Shown here in pieces: positions 9,062 through 18,455 of a DNA stretch of 64,000 bases. The notes under the pieces are model-generated. The model was not told the DNA's origin, made no database searches, and saw only the letters and a list, made by a program, of their open reading frames with translations. Source of the DNA: Marivirga atlantica (GTDB lineage Bacteria; Bacteroidota; Bacteroidia; Cytophagales; Cyclobacteriaceae); contig NZ_JAERQG010000002.1 of the NCBI RefSeq assembly GCF_016734805.1, forward strand, positions 496,001-560,000, in the 5' to 3' direction. The translations under genes and the position numbers were made by a program. Within the stretch, counting starts at the first letter, position 1; each line of letters opens with the position of its first letter.

Positions 9062-12010
9062 ATGAGGAAAATTTTTACGATATGCTTGATGCTTGCTGTA
9101 AGCTTTCAACTTAGTGCTCAAAAATTGGTGGTGAGCGGAAAGGTTACTGATGCTGAAGCAGGAGAGGGACTCCCTAGTGTTACAGTAAGAGAAAAAGGTA
9201 CAGGCAATGGAGTTGTAACTGATTTAGATGGTAATTTCAAAATAGCTATTTCTGATAGTGATGCTATTTTGATTTTTAGTTTTATCGGTATGCAAACGAT
9301 TGAAATTCCTGTTAATGGTAGGAGTACCATAGATGTACAAATGCAAACTGATATAACCCAGCTAGGTGAGGTGGTAGTAATCGGATACGGTACAACTACT
9401 ACCAAAGATGCAACCGGTTCATTAACTGCTATTGATGAATCTGACTTTAATAAAGGTAATATCGTTACACCTGAAAACCTTCTATCAGGAAGGGTAGCAG
9501 GTGTTAATGTAAGTACTGGAGGTGCTCCAGGTTCGGGATCAACTATTAGAATTAGAGGAGGCTCATCTCTATCAGCATCTAACAATCCCTTAATTGTTAT
9601 CAATGGTTTGCCTATCGATGAGAATTCTGTTGGTGGCAGTAGGTCAGTACTAAGTACTATAAACCCTAATGACATTGAATCATTTACCATTTTAAAGGAT
9701 GCCTCAGCAACAGCTATATATGGCTCTAGGGCAGCTAATGGTGTGATAATGATTACAACTAAACAGGGAACTGACGACTTAAAGGTATCTCTTGACTTAC
9801 AAGGGGGTATGAGCGAATTACCCAATAAAATAGATGTTTTTTCAGCTGAAGAATTCCGCTCTTTAATTGAAGAAAGATTGCCGGATAGAGTTGAGGACTT
9901 AGGAGGCGCCAATACAGATTGGCAAGATGAGATATATAGACAGGCTTATATGTACAACGCCAATGCTTCCGTACAAGGAACATTCTTTGATTTTTTGCCG
10001 GCAAGAATCTCAGTGGGTCGATCAGACCAAGAGGGTATTCGGTTAACATCTCGCTTCGAGCGGAATACGGTTAATCTTAATATGACACCATCTTTACTGA
10101 ATGATAATTTAAAAGTGAATTTAAATGCTAATTACGCGAACGAGCAAAATAGATTTGCTAGTGGACAAGAGGGTAATGCATTAATTTATGATCCAACTCA
10201 ACCTGTATATGATCCTAATTCCCCATTTGGAGGGTTTTTCCAATATCTCTCTGATACTTATGATCCTAATGACGATGAGTTAAATGAAAGCGATTTTTTA
10301 AGCTTGGCGCCTTTTAATCCTGTTGCTGAATTGCTTCAAAGGAGAGATGTTTCAGATGTTAATAGATTCTATGGAAACCTAAAGCTTGATTATACCATGC
10401 CCTTCTTTCCAAGTTTATCAGCAACTATTAATACAGGAATAGATTATCAACGTGGAGAAGGTTCTATTAAGGTCTCAAACCAGAATCCGTTAGCTCAAAA
10501 TGATGGTTCTATTATTGGTTCTGAGAGCGATTATTATAATATAAGAGAAAATAGACTATTTGATTTTTACCTCAATTATAAAGAAGGCTTTGGTAATTTA
10601 AATGTTGATGCAACAGCTGGTTATTCATATCAGATTTTTGAGTTGGAGAATTATACTTCTGGTGAGAAATTATTAGACACTGAAGATACTGAGCCAGTAA
10701 CTACTATCCCTACAGATGTTGTATTGATTGGTTTATTTGGGAGAGCTAATTTCTCATATGATGGTAAATATTTATTAACGCTTTCTTTTAGAAATGATGC
10801 TTCATCGCGATTTTTAGATGAATACCGATGGGGTTTCTTTCCTGCAGCAGCATTTGCCTGGCAAATTAAGGAGGAATTCTTGAAAGAAGTTAATCAAATA
10901 AGCTCGTTGAAGTTAAGACTAGGCTATGGTGTTACCGGTCAGCAGCAGATACCTGGTGACGAGGAGGTTTATCTACCTATTTACAGAACGTCACTACCAA
11001 GTTCACAATATCAGTTTGGCAATCAGGCTTATACCATTGGAGTGCCGGCTTTCAGGAATTCTAATTTGAAATGGGAAGAAACCACAAGTTATAATATCGG
11101 ACTTGACTATGGATTGTTTAATGAAAGATTTACAGGGACCGTAGATTATTTTATAAAGGAAACCCAGGACCTTTTTTATAATGCTACTATTGCCGAAGGC
11201 TCAAATTTTAGTAATGCAGGTATTCAGAATCTAGGTGACTTCACCGTAAAGGGCTTAGAATTAGCAATTAATACAGTTGTGTTCAGTAATAGTGAAGGTT
11301 TTAACTGGGATTTTAATCTAAACGCAACAACATTAAATACTGAAATTACCAGATTAGCTTTTGATCAAGATGCTTTCGTAGGTGGTATTGGGGGTGGTAC
11401 AGGTGGTACTGTTCAGATATACCGTCCTGGTTATGATCCTTATAGTTTTTACGTTTATAAGCAGCTATACGATACAAACGGTGATCCAATTGAGGGTGCA
11501 TATGCTGATTTAAATGGTGATAATATTATCAACAATGATGATAAGTATATTTATCATAACGCTACACCTAAATGGAATTTTGGTTTCCTATCAAATATGA
11601 GCTACGGACCACTAGACTTCACCTTTAATATCAGGGCTAATACAGGGAACTATATGTACAACAATGTCAATTCAGCAAGAGCTCAGTATGACTTAATTAC
11701 GTTGAATTCTAATCTTTCTAACATTCCTACTTCTGTTCAAAATACAGGTTTTGTTCAAACTGAGGATGTGATACTCTCAGACTATTACATAGAAGACGCT
11801 TCTTTCTTAAGAATGGATAACATTACGTTAGGTTATACTTTTGAGAATTTACTTGTGAAAAATAGTAGTTTAAGAGTATCAGCTGGTGTTCAAAATGTAT
11901 TTACCATTACAAATTATTCAGGACTAGACCCTGAAGTATTTGGAGGGATAGATAACACAATATATCCAAGAGCGAGAACCTATTTCCTGGGAGCAAACAT
12001 TAGATTTTAA
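9062..12010 (+). CDS. SusC-type TonB-dependent outer-membrane transporter (galactan oligosaccharides)
   Basis: The 982-residue protein has a signal peptide ending near FQLSAQ, a carboxypeptidase-regulatory-like domain (~22-105), a TonB-box-like stretch (LGEVVVIGYGT, ~110-120), a plug domain (LLSGRVAGVNVS, IRIRGGSSL, YGSRAANGVIMITTK) and a beta-barrel ending in ...YFLGANIRF with the terminal Phe typical of barrel insertion. There is no N-terminal STN domain, so anti-sigma signalling is unlikely, in agreement with control by the local Nudix-related regulator. Together with the SusD protein 11 bp downstream it would form the lidded importer for oligosaccharides released at the cell surface. Substrate is inferred from the GH53 and GH2 genes in the same unit. 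Confidence 0.95.
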   Translation: MRKIFTICLMLAVSFQLSAQKLVVSGKVTDAEAGEGLPSVTVREKGTGNGVVTDLDGNFKIAISDSDAILIFSFIGMQTIEIPVNGRSTIDVQMQTDITQLGEVVVIGYGTTTTKDATGSLTAIDESDFNKGNIVTPENLLSGRVAGVNVSTGGAPGSGSTIRIRGGSSLSASNNPLIVINGLPIDENSVGGSRSVLSTINPNDIESFTILKDASATAIYGSRAANGVIMITTKQGTDDLKVSLDLQGGMSELPNKIDVFSAEEFRSLIEERLPDRVEDLGGANTDWQDEIYRQAYMYNANASVQGTFFDFLPARISVGRSDQEGIRLTSRFERNTVNLNMTPSLLNDNLKVNLNANYANEQNRFASGQEGNALIYDPTQPVYDPNSPFGGFFQYLSDTYDPNDDELNESDFLSLAPFNPVAELLQRRDVSDVNRFYGNLKLDYTMPFFPSLSATINTGIDYQRGEGSIKVSNQNPLAQNDGSIIGSESDYYNIRENRLFDFYLNYKEGFGNLNVDATAGYSYQIFELENYTSGEKLLDTEDTEPVTTIPTDVVLIGLFGRANFSYDGKYLLTLSFRNDASSRFLDEYRWGFFPAAAFAWQIKEEFLKEVNQISSLKLRLGYGVTGQQQIPGDEEVYLPIYRTSLPSSQYQFGNQAYTIGVPAFRNSNLKWEETTSYNIGLDYGLFNERFTGTVDYFIKETQDLFYNATIAEGSNFSNAGIQNLGDFTVKGLELAINTVVFSNSEGFNWDFNLNATTLNTEITRLAFDQDAFVGGIGGGTGGTVQIYRPGYDPYSFYVYKQLYDTNGDPIEGAYADLNGDNIINNDDKYIYHNATPKWNFGFLSNMSYGPLDFTFNIRANTGNYMYNNVNSARAQYDLITLNSNLSNIPTSVQNTGFVQTEDVILSDYYIEDASFLRMDNITLGYTFENLLVKNSSLRVSAGVQNVFTITNYSGLDPEVFGGIDNTIYPRARTYFLGANIRF

Positions 12011-12021
12011 AATTTCGAAAT

Positions 12022-13623
12022 ATGAAGACTCTTAATTATATAATATTACTCTTTATAGGCATCTTTTTATCAGCCTGTTTCAACGATTTGAATGTGGAAC
12101 CGGAGGATCCTAACCTATTTTTAGATGAAGATTTTTATGATAGTCCTGAATCCTATAAAGAAGGTTTAGCTTCTGTTTATGCTAACCTTAGCATAACCGG
12201 TACCGATGGGCCCGGCAGCTCTTTTATTGCAGGTCTTGATGCTGGAACTAGTCAATACGGACGTGGCCTATGGAACTTACAAACACTTGTTTCAGATGAA
12301 GCGATTTGGAAATGGGAAAATGACCCTGGTTTGAGAGAACTTAATCGAACAACATGGGCAGCAGATAATGTTGTGATCAGAGGTGTTTTTGGGAGGGTAA
12401 TGCTTTCAGTTGCTTTTGCAAATGAGTATTTGAGACAAACAGAAGCTTCGGTTCTCAGTGAAAGGGGAGTCGCTTCTGATGTAGTAGCCGACATTCAGGT
12501 GTATCGTGCTGAAGCCCGATTTTTGCGAGCACTTTCCTACTATCATATGATGGACCTTTTTGGAAAGTCTCCTTTCATTTTGGAGACAGATCCTGTAGGT
12601 GCTTATCAATCTCCTGAATATTCAAGAACTCAGTTATTTGAATTTATTGAATCTGAACTAGTAGCTATAGAGGAAGAGTTACTCGATCCTTTACAAAATG
12701 AATATGGACGTATTGATAAAGCGGCAGCCTGGATGTTACTGGCTAAGCTATACTTAAATGCTGAAGTTTTTATTGGAGAGGATAAATATACTGAATGCGT
12801 GAACTATTGCGAACAGATAATAAATTCAGTATATGATTTAAGTCCTAATTATCTTGATCTGTTCAGAGCGGACAATAATACCAATAGCGGCCGACAAGAA
12901 ATCATTTTCCCGATTATTTCTGATGGAACTGTAGTGCAAAACTATGGGCCAACAACGGTTGCTGTTAACGGGCAGATAGGTGCAATAGAGTCAAACGGAG
13001 CTCAATTTGGTGTAAGTTCTGGTGGTTGGGGAGGCGCTTTGAGGGTCACTCAACAATTTTCTGAAACGTTTATCAACGGACCATATAGTACAGACGACAG
13101 AAATACACTCCTCACCGCGGAAAGAAACATAGAGGTTTCAACTATTTCAGATGATGACGCTGGTTATGTCATTCAAAAGTGGTCAAATGTTCCATCCACC
13201 GATCCAGATAATACAGCTGGAAAGAATCAGGAGTTTGCTGACATAGATTTCCCAATGTTCAGACTGGCAGATGTTTATCTGATGTATGCTGAAGCACATC
13301 TTAGAGGTGGAGGGGGTACTGCAGCAGAAGCAGCGAGTTTAATAAATGCATTAAGAGCCAGAGCCAACAATCCTGAACTCATCACAACTGCTGACTTAAC
13401 ACTTGATCTTATCCTTGATGAGCGCTTAGTAGAGCTCTACTGGGAAGCACACAGAAGACAAGACTTAATTCGATTTGAAAGCTTTACAGGAGCCAGGTAT
13501 AATTGGGCATGGAAGGGTAATTCACCTGATGGGGCTGCCATTGATAATTATAGAGGGTTGTACCCTATACCAACTCAAAGTTTAGGAGCAAATCAAAATT
13601 TAACCCAAAACGAAGGGTATTAA
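12022..13623 (+). CDS. SusD/RagB-type surface glycan-binding lipoprotein
   Basis: The 533-residue protein has a lipoprotein signal (FIGIFLSAC, Cys19) followed by an acidic stretch (FNDLNVEPEDPN), the usual form for surface-exposed Bacteroidota lipoproteins. The N-terminal SusD TPR-like fold is visible (AEARFLRALSYYHMMDLFG), as are the RLADVYLMYAEAHLR helix and the C-terminal RLVELYWEAHRRQDLIRF motif. It forms the lid of the SusC barrel encoded 11 bp upstream and captures oligosaccharides at the surface. The pair is cotranscribed with the binding protein that follows. Confidence 0.96.
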   Translation: MKTLNYIILLFIGIFLSACFNDLNVEPEDPNLFLDEDFYDSPESYKEGLASVYANLSITGTDGPGSSFIAGLDAGTSQYGRGLWNLQTLVSDEAIWKWENDPGLRELNRTTWAADNVVIRGVFGRVMLSVAFANEYLRQTEASVLSERGVASDVVADIQVYRAEARFLRALSYYHMMDLFGKSPFILETDPVGAYQSPEYSRTQLFEFIESELVAIEEELLDPLQNEYGRIDKAAAWMLLAKLYLNAEVFIGEDKYTECVNYCEQIINSVYDLSPNYLDLFRADNNTNSGRQEIIFPIISDGTVVQNYGPTTVAVNGQIGAIESNGAQFGVSSGGWGGALRVTQQFSETFINGPYSTDDRNTLLTAERNIEVSTISDDDAGYVIQKWSNVPSTDPDNTAGKNQEFADIDFPMFRLADVYLMYAEAHLRGGGGTAAEAASLINALRARANNPELITTADLTLDLILDERLVELYWEAHRRQDLIRFESFTGARYNWAWKGNSPDGAAIDNYRGLYPIPTQSLGANQNLTQNEGY

Positions 13624-13649
13624 TAAAAAGGAAATTAAAATTCAGAAAA

Positions 13650-14801
13650 ATGAAAAAGTTAATATACGTTTTATTTATTGGGGCATTCATAACGTTTTCA
13701 GCCTGTGAGGATGAGAATATAAGTCCCGAGTTTATGGTTGATATAAACGCTGATTCTTTAATGTTTCAGAACGATTTTCAATCTACCTATTATTTGAGTG
13801 ATCAAACAGAAGATAATGTAGCAGAACGTTTTGTATGGAACGAACTTGATTTAGGAGTTGCTACTAACCTGACTTACGAATTATACGCTTCCGTGAATGA
13901 AGATATGTCGGCAAGCGTAAATGTGGCTACTACAGCTAACAACAATGCAGCCGTTACCGTGGCCCAAATGTTGGTTTTTGCAGATTCTCTTGGTTTAGAT
14001 GATGATCCTACCACTACAGTTAATGATGAGCCAAACAATACAGGCACAGTTTATTTTAGAGCTAGAGGTTTTGTAGGTACACAAGGAACAACTGAAAATG
14101 AGAAGTGGACAAATACTGCAAGCCTGGAAATAGAGGTAATTGAGAAGGTTAATGATGGTGCGTGTCCTTCATTATGGGCAGTTGGTGATGGTGTTCCGGC
14201 AGCAGGATGGAATTGGAATTCACCAATTGAGCTTACCTGCGAAAATAACGTTTACTCAGTAAGAGTAGAGTTAGTAAATGATATCTTTAGGTTTTTCGAA
14301 AATGAAGGCGATTGGGATTCGGGTTTGAATTATCAGTATTTTGTTGATCAAGGCTATACAATTGATGAAAATTTTGAATTGAATGCCGATGATGCAGATA
14401 ATAACTTCCGTTTTGTAGGAACCCCTGGTATTTATGAATTAATAATTGATGAAGGAAATAAAACCATTACACTTACAGATGCTAGTGGATCTTATTTTCT
14501 TGTAGGTGATGGTACTCAGGCTGGCTGGAACTGGGATAACCCTGTAGAATTAGTTCAGGAAGCTCCCTATATTTATAGTGGATCGGTGACTTTAAGTGGA
14601 ACAGGTGCCTTCAGAGTTTTTACAGAAGAGGGTAACTGGGATTCAGGTAGAAATTATCCTTATTATAATGATGAAGGCTACACCATTAATTCTGATTTGA
14701 CTAATGCTGAAGATGGAGATTCCAATTTCTCATTCACAGGTGCTGCAGGAACTTATACCTTCAGACTTGACGAAGTAAATAAAACAATTGAACTAGAATA
14801 A
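13650..14801 (+). CDS. SusE/SusF-like surface glycan-binding lipoprotein with tandem C-terminal domains
   Basis: The 383-residue protein has a lipoprotein signal (ITFSAC, Cys19, then EDEN) and a SusE-type N-terminal Ig-like domain (~25-165). Two closely similar repeats follow, about 103 residues each, at ~174-276 and ~281-383. Each has VGDG...GWNW, then EG(D/N)WDSG.NY.Y...GYTI, then NF.F.G..G.Y...D..NKTI. The Trp- and Tyr-rich repeats look like starch-binding-type modules and are the probable galactan-binding sites. It lies 26 bp after susD. A hairpin with a T-tract follows the gene and may reduce read-through into the enzymes. The binding role is inferred from position and architecture. Confidence 0.8.
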   Translation: MKKLIYVLFIGAFITFSACEDENISPEFMVDINADSLMFQNDFQSTYYLSDQTEDNVAERFVWNELDLGVATNLTYELYASVNEDMSASVNVATTANNNAAVTVAQMLVFADSLGLDDDPTTTVNDEPNNTGTVYFRARGFVGTQGTTENEKWTNTASLEIEVIEKVNDGACPSLWAVGDGVPAAGWNWNSPIELTCENNVYSVRVELVNDIFRFFENEGDWDSGLNYQYFVDQGYTIDENFELNADDADNNFRFVGTPGIYELIIDEGNKTITLTDASGSYFLVGDGTQAGWNWDNPVELVQEAPYIYSGSVTLSGTGAFRVFTEEGNWDSGRNYPYYNDEGYTINSDLTNAEDGDSNFSFTGAAGTYTFRLDEVNKTIELE

Positions 14802-14823
14802 TTCATTTAGATTGTGTGGGTTG

Positions 14824-14851
14824 AAAGGGCTGGAAACGGCCCTTTCTTTTT
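14824..14851 (+). terminator. Internal terminator/attenuator between the binding protein and GH53
   Basis: AAAGGGC (14824-14830) pairs with GCCCTTT (14839-14845), and CTTTTT follows. The GH53 start codon is 15 bp downstream, so the hairpin probably lowers, rather than abolishes, expression of the enzymes relative to SusCDE, unless GH53 has its own promoter. Confidence 0.6.
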
Positions 14852-14865
14852 AAAAGAATGTTATT

Positions 14866-16017
14866 ATGAAAAATATATTTTATTCACTTTTCTTTATAGG
14901 TTTATTTTCATGTGCTTGTTCATCTGAAGATGATGATATCCAAACAGGTCCTCGTGAGAATGAGGAAGAGCTGATATTGGATGATAGTTTCTATTTAGGT
15001 GCTGATCTTTCTTATGTCAATGAGATGGAAGATTGTGGCGCTATCTATAAAAATAGGGAAGGAGTTGAGGAAGATCCATACAAAATATTTGCTGATGCAG
15101 GTACAGGGTTAGTAAGGCTTAGGTTATGGTATGATCCGGATTGGACAGATTATTCGACTCTTCAAGATGTTAAAAAATCTATAAGAAGAGCGAAAGAATT
15201 AAACATGAAAATAATGCTCGACTTCCATTATTCGGATACCTGGGCGGACCCAAGTCGGCAATTAATACCGGCTGAGTGGAGGCCTCATATTAACGATACT
15301 CAGAAGCTCGGTGAACTGTTGTATGATTATACCTATCAAACCTTAAATGATTTAAAATCAAGTCAATTATTACCTGATTTTGTTCAAGTTGGTAATGAAA
15401 TCAATCCCATGATTCTTCAGGAAGAGGAACTTGAATGGCCGATAGACTGGGAAAGAAATGCATTTCTAATTAATAAAGGAATTCAAGCTGTAAGAAAAGT
15501 TTCCAATGAAGCAGATGCTGACATACAGCTCATGTTACACATCGCTCAACCTGAGAATGCCTTATGGTGGTTTGAACAAGCTACAGCGAATGGAGTCACA
15601 GATTTTGATTGGATTGGATTGTCATATTATCCTATCTGGTCTGAATATGAGTTGGAAAATGTTAATGAACCAATCAAAACTCTGGTTGATACTTACAATA
15701 AAAAGCTTATGGTTGTAGAAACAGCTTATCCCTTCACTTTTGAAAATGCTGATGCTGCAAACAACATTCTTAATAATGATGCACTTGTGCAAGGCATTCC
15801 CGCTAGCCCTGAAGGTCAGTTGGAGTATTTAAATACGCTAAGCGAGAAAATCCAAGCTGGTGGAGGTTCAGGCCTTATATATTGGGAGCCTGCCTGGGTA
15901 TCAACAACCTGCAGTACGCAATGGGGACAAGGCTCACACTGGGATAATGCCACCATGTTTGATCATAATAACCAAGCTACAATTGCCCTGGATTTTTATA
16001 ATAGCCAAAATGATTAA
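14866..16017 (+). CDS. GH53 arabinogalactan endo-beta-1,4-galactanase, surface lipoprotein
   Basis: This 383-residue protein is a typical GH53 enzyme, cutting internal beta-1,4 bonds of galactan side chains (pectic or algal type I). The signal peptide ends in a lipobox with Cys16 (or Cys18), followed by SSEDDD, an acidic surface-export signal. The catalytic barrel shows YLGADLSYVNEME, VRLRLWYDP, LDFHYSDTWADP, the acid/base Glu178 in VGNEIN and the nucleophile Glu285 in VVETAYPF. The C-terminal YWEPAWVST is also family-typical. It is followed after 6 bp by the GH2 gene. This enzyme is the strongest evidence for galactan as the substrate of the locus. Confidence 0.95.
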   Translation: MKNIFYSLFFIGLFSCACSSEDDDIQTGPRENEEELILDDSFYLGADLSYVNEMEDCGAIYKNREGVEEDPYKIFADAGTGLVRLRLWYDPDWTDYSTLQDVKKSIRRAKELNMKIMLDFHYSDTWADPSRQLIPAEWRPHINDTQKLGELLYDYTYQTLNDLKSSQLLPDFVQVGNEINPMILQEEELEWPIDWERNAFLINKGIQAVRKVSNEADADIQLMLHIAQPENALWWFEQATANGVTDFDWIGLSYYPIWSEYELENVNEPIKTLVDTYNKKLMVVETAYPFTFENADAANNILNNDALVQGIPASPEGQLEYLNTLSEKIQAGGGSGLIYWEPAWVSTTCSTQWGQGSHWDNATMFDHNNQATIALDFYNSQND

Positions 16018-16023
16018 AGCCCT

Positions 16024-18453
16024 ATGATCAAGCAAATTATATTTCTGTTTTTTTGTGTATCACTCTCATACAATTTGGTGGCACAAGAACGAGATTACAT
16101 CAACCTGCAAAGAGACTGGAAATTTAAACTTGGCGAGACTGCATCTGCAGCGTTACCTGAATTTGATGATTCAGCTTGGGAAGAAGTTGACATTCCTCAT
16201 GACTGGGCTATCTCGGGTCCATTTGAACTGGAAGGTAACGGAAGTACCGCAAAATTACCTTGGAAGGGTATAGGTTGGTACAGGAAGGAGTTTAATATTG
16301 TAGAAGAAGCCAAAGGAAAAAGAGTCCATATCATTTTTGATGGCGTAATGGCATTTCCTGAAGTATATATCAATGGGCAATTGGTTGGTAAATGGGATTA
16401 TGGTTATAACTCCTTCTACTTTGACATAACAGATTTTTTGAATGTAGATGGTAGTAACCTCTTAGCTGTAAAGGCTGATACCAGACAGCACGATAGTCGT
16501 TGGTACCCTGGTGCAGGTATTTACAGAAAAGTTCGATTATTAGTGACAAATCCTGTGTATGTAGAAATATGGGGTAATCATGTGCATACACCTATTATTA
16601 AACCACACTATGCTGAAGTAACTATTAGTTCATCTGTTAAGAACAGCTCAAATAGTGATCAAAAGGTTACGGTAATTCAATCTGTTTACAGCCCGAATAA
16701 TAACAAGCTATCGGAGGATACAATTTCTTATGAGCTCGCGGCCAATACTGCAAAGAAATTTGAAAGAACACTTGCAGTTCATGCCCCGTCCTTGTGGAGT
16801 ATTGAAAGTCCTACTTTGTATTCAGCTAAAAGTACAGTTTATGTGAATGGAGAGGTGTCTGATGAATTAAATACATCCTTTGGGATTAGATCGATACGGT
16901 TTACTGCTGATGATGGCTTTTACCTGAACGATAAAAGAGTACAACTCAAAGGTGTTAATTTACATCATGGGCACGGACCATTAGGTGCCGCGTTTTACCC
17001 TCGTGCAATGGAAAGACAGCTTCAGATCATGAAAGATATGGGTGTGAATGCAATTAGGAATAGCCATAATGTGGCTGCACCTGAATTACTGGAAATGTGT
17101 GATAAAATGGGCCTGCTGTTCTTTAATGAGGTTTTTGATAAGTATGATGCTAAAGCCGATATTCTTGACACAACCAACTTTGAGAATTTTGCCCATCGAA
17201 ATATTCGGAATTTTGTCATGCGTGACAGAAACCATCCATCGGTATTTTTATGGAGCGTGGGTAATGAGATAGGAGATGTTCAATGGAATATTAATAATGG
17301 CTTTGATCGCTTACATACTATGGTGAATTATGTAAAAAAGTATGATCCTTTCAGGCCGGTAACACTGGTTAACGACCAAATGGAAAGTGCCAAATTACGC
17401 CATTTTAGATATTATGATGTGCATAGCTGGAATTATGGTCAGCGCTATAGAATAGCCCGTAAATTAGAGCCTGACATGTCTGTAGTTATTAGCGAATCAG
17501 CTTCTACACTTAGTACCAGAGGTTTTTATGAATTTCCTCTACCTGATAAAAAAACCGATTTCACAAAGTCTCTGCAGGTCAGTAGTTACGACTTAAATGC
17601 CCCGTGGTGGGCCGAAATTGCCGATGACGATTTTATGTGGCAGCAAGATGAAGCTTACATAGCAGGTGAATTTGTGTGGACTGGTTTCGACTATCTTGGT
17701 GAGCCCACACCTTATGATAATCAATCAGTTAAAGAAATGGGCATGACAGATAAAGAGGCATCTCGTAGTTCTTATTTTGGAGCGGTTGATTTAGTCGGTT
17801 TACCAAAGGATAGATTTTACTTGTATAAAAGTTATTGGGTTCCGAATGTTAATACAATTCATATTCTACCACATTGGAACTGGCCTGAGAGAGTAGGTAA
17901 AAATGTACCTGTATTTGTTTACACAAATGGAGATGAAGCAGAGTTGTTCCTTAACGATAAATCTTTGGGTAAACGAGCTAAAAACCCAATGTCTGAGAAT
18001 TCCACTGAGCGGTTTAGGTTAATGTGGAAGAATGTTACTTATGAGCCTGGCACATTAAAAGTGATTGCCTATAAAAATGGTGTCAAAATAGGGGAAGAAA
18101 CCCTTTCAACAACTAAAGAGGTCAGCCAATTAAAGTTGACTGTTGACAGAAAGACTATAACAGCAGATGGTTTAGATTTAGCTTATGTTACAGTTGAAGG
18201 CTTAGATGAAAACGGTAATACCCATCCTCTAGCTATGAATAGAGTGAAACTTAAACTGACAGGCAATGCTGAAATTGCAGGTGTTGGAAATGGAAATCCA
18301 CAATCATTTGAACCTTTTCAAGCAAATTATGTGGATCTGTTTTATGGTAAGGCGGTAGTTATCATTAAATCAAGATATAAAAGCGGTAAGGCTAAATTAA
18401 CTGCCTCAGCAGAAGGGCTTAAACTAGATTCAGTGACTATCCAAATAGAGTAA
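16024..18453 (+). CDS. GH2 beta-galactosidase (exported)
   Basis: The 809-residue protein has a signal peptide (cleavage near NLVAQ) without a clear lipid cysteine, so it is probably periplasmic. The GH2 order is complete: sugar-binding jelly-roll (~25-180, with IPHDWAISGPF, GIGWYRKEF and DSRWYPGAGIYR), Ig-like sandwich (~185-290), TIM barrel with acid/base Glu415 in LWSVGNEIGD and candidate nucleophile Glu491 in VVISESAS, then two C-terminal beta domains including a DUF4982-like one (~620-700). It would remove galactose from the oligosaccharides imported by SusCD. It lies 6 bp after GH53 and ends 2 bp from the convergent regulator gene. Confidence 0.92.
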   Translation: MIKQIIFLFFCVSLSYNLVAQERDYINLQRDWKFKLGETASAALPEFDDSAWEEVDIPHDWAISGPFELEGNGSTAKLPWKGIGWYRKEFNIVEEAKGKRVHIIFDGVMAFPEVYINGQLVGKWDYGYNSFYFDITDFLNVDGSNLLAVKADTRQHDSRWYPGAGIYRKVRLLVTNPVYVEIWGNHVHTPIIKPHYAEVTISSSVKNSSNSDQKVTVIQSVYSPNNNKLSEDTISYELAANTAKKFERTLAVHAPSLWSIESPTLYSAKSTVYVNGEVSDELNTSFGIRSIRFTADDGFYLNDKRVQLKGVNLHHGHGPLGAAFYPRAMERQLQIMKDMGVNAIRNSHNVAAPELLEMCDKMGLLFFNEVFDKYDAKADILDTTNFENFAHRNIRNFVMRDRNHPSVFLWSVGNEIGDVQWNINNGFDRLHTMVNYVKKYDPFRPVTLVNDQMESAKLRHFRYYDVHSWNYGQRYRIARKLEPDMSVVISESASTLSTRGFYEFPLPDKKTDFTKSLQVSSYDLNAPWWAEIADDDFMWQQDEAYIAGEFVWTGFDYLGEPTPYDNQSVKEMGMTDKEASRSSYFGAVDLVGLPKDRFYLYKSYWVPNVNTIHILPHWNWPERVGKNVPVFVYTNGDEAELFLNDKSLGKRAKNPMSENSTERFRLMWKNVTYEPGTLKVIAYKNGVKIGEETLSTTKEVSQLKLTVDRKTITADGLDLAYVTVEGLDENGNTHPLAMNRVKLKLTGNAEIAGVGNGNPQSFEPFQANYVDLFYGKAVVIIKSRYKSGKAKLTASAEGLKLDSVTIQIE

Positions 18454-18455
18454 TT

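Noticed and set aside
9118-9912. 264-residue open frame on the minus strand inside susC
   Set aside because: It is an antisense shadow of the conserved SusC N-terminal and plug region. The translated sequence is low in recognisable features and the plus-strand frame has clear family motifs throughout.
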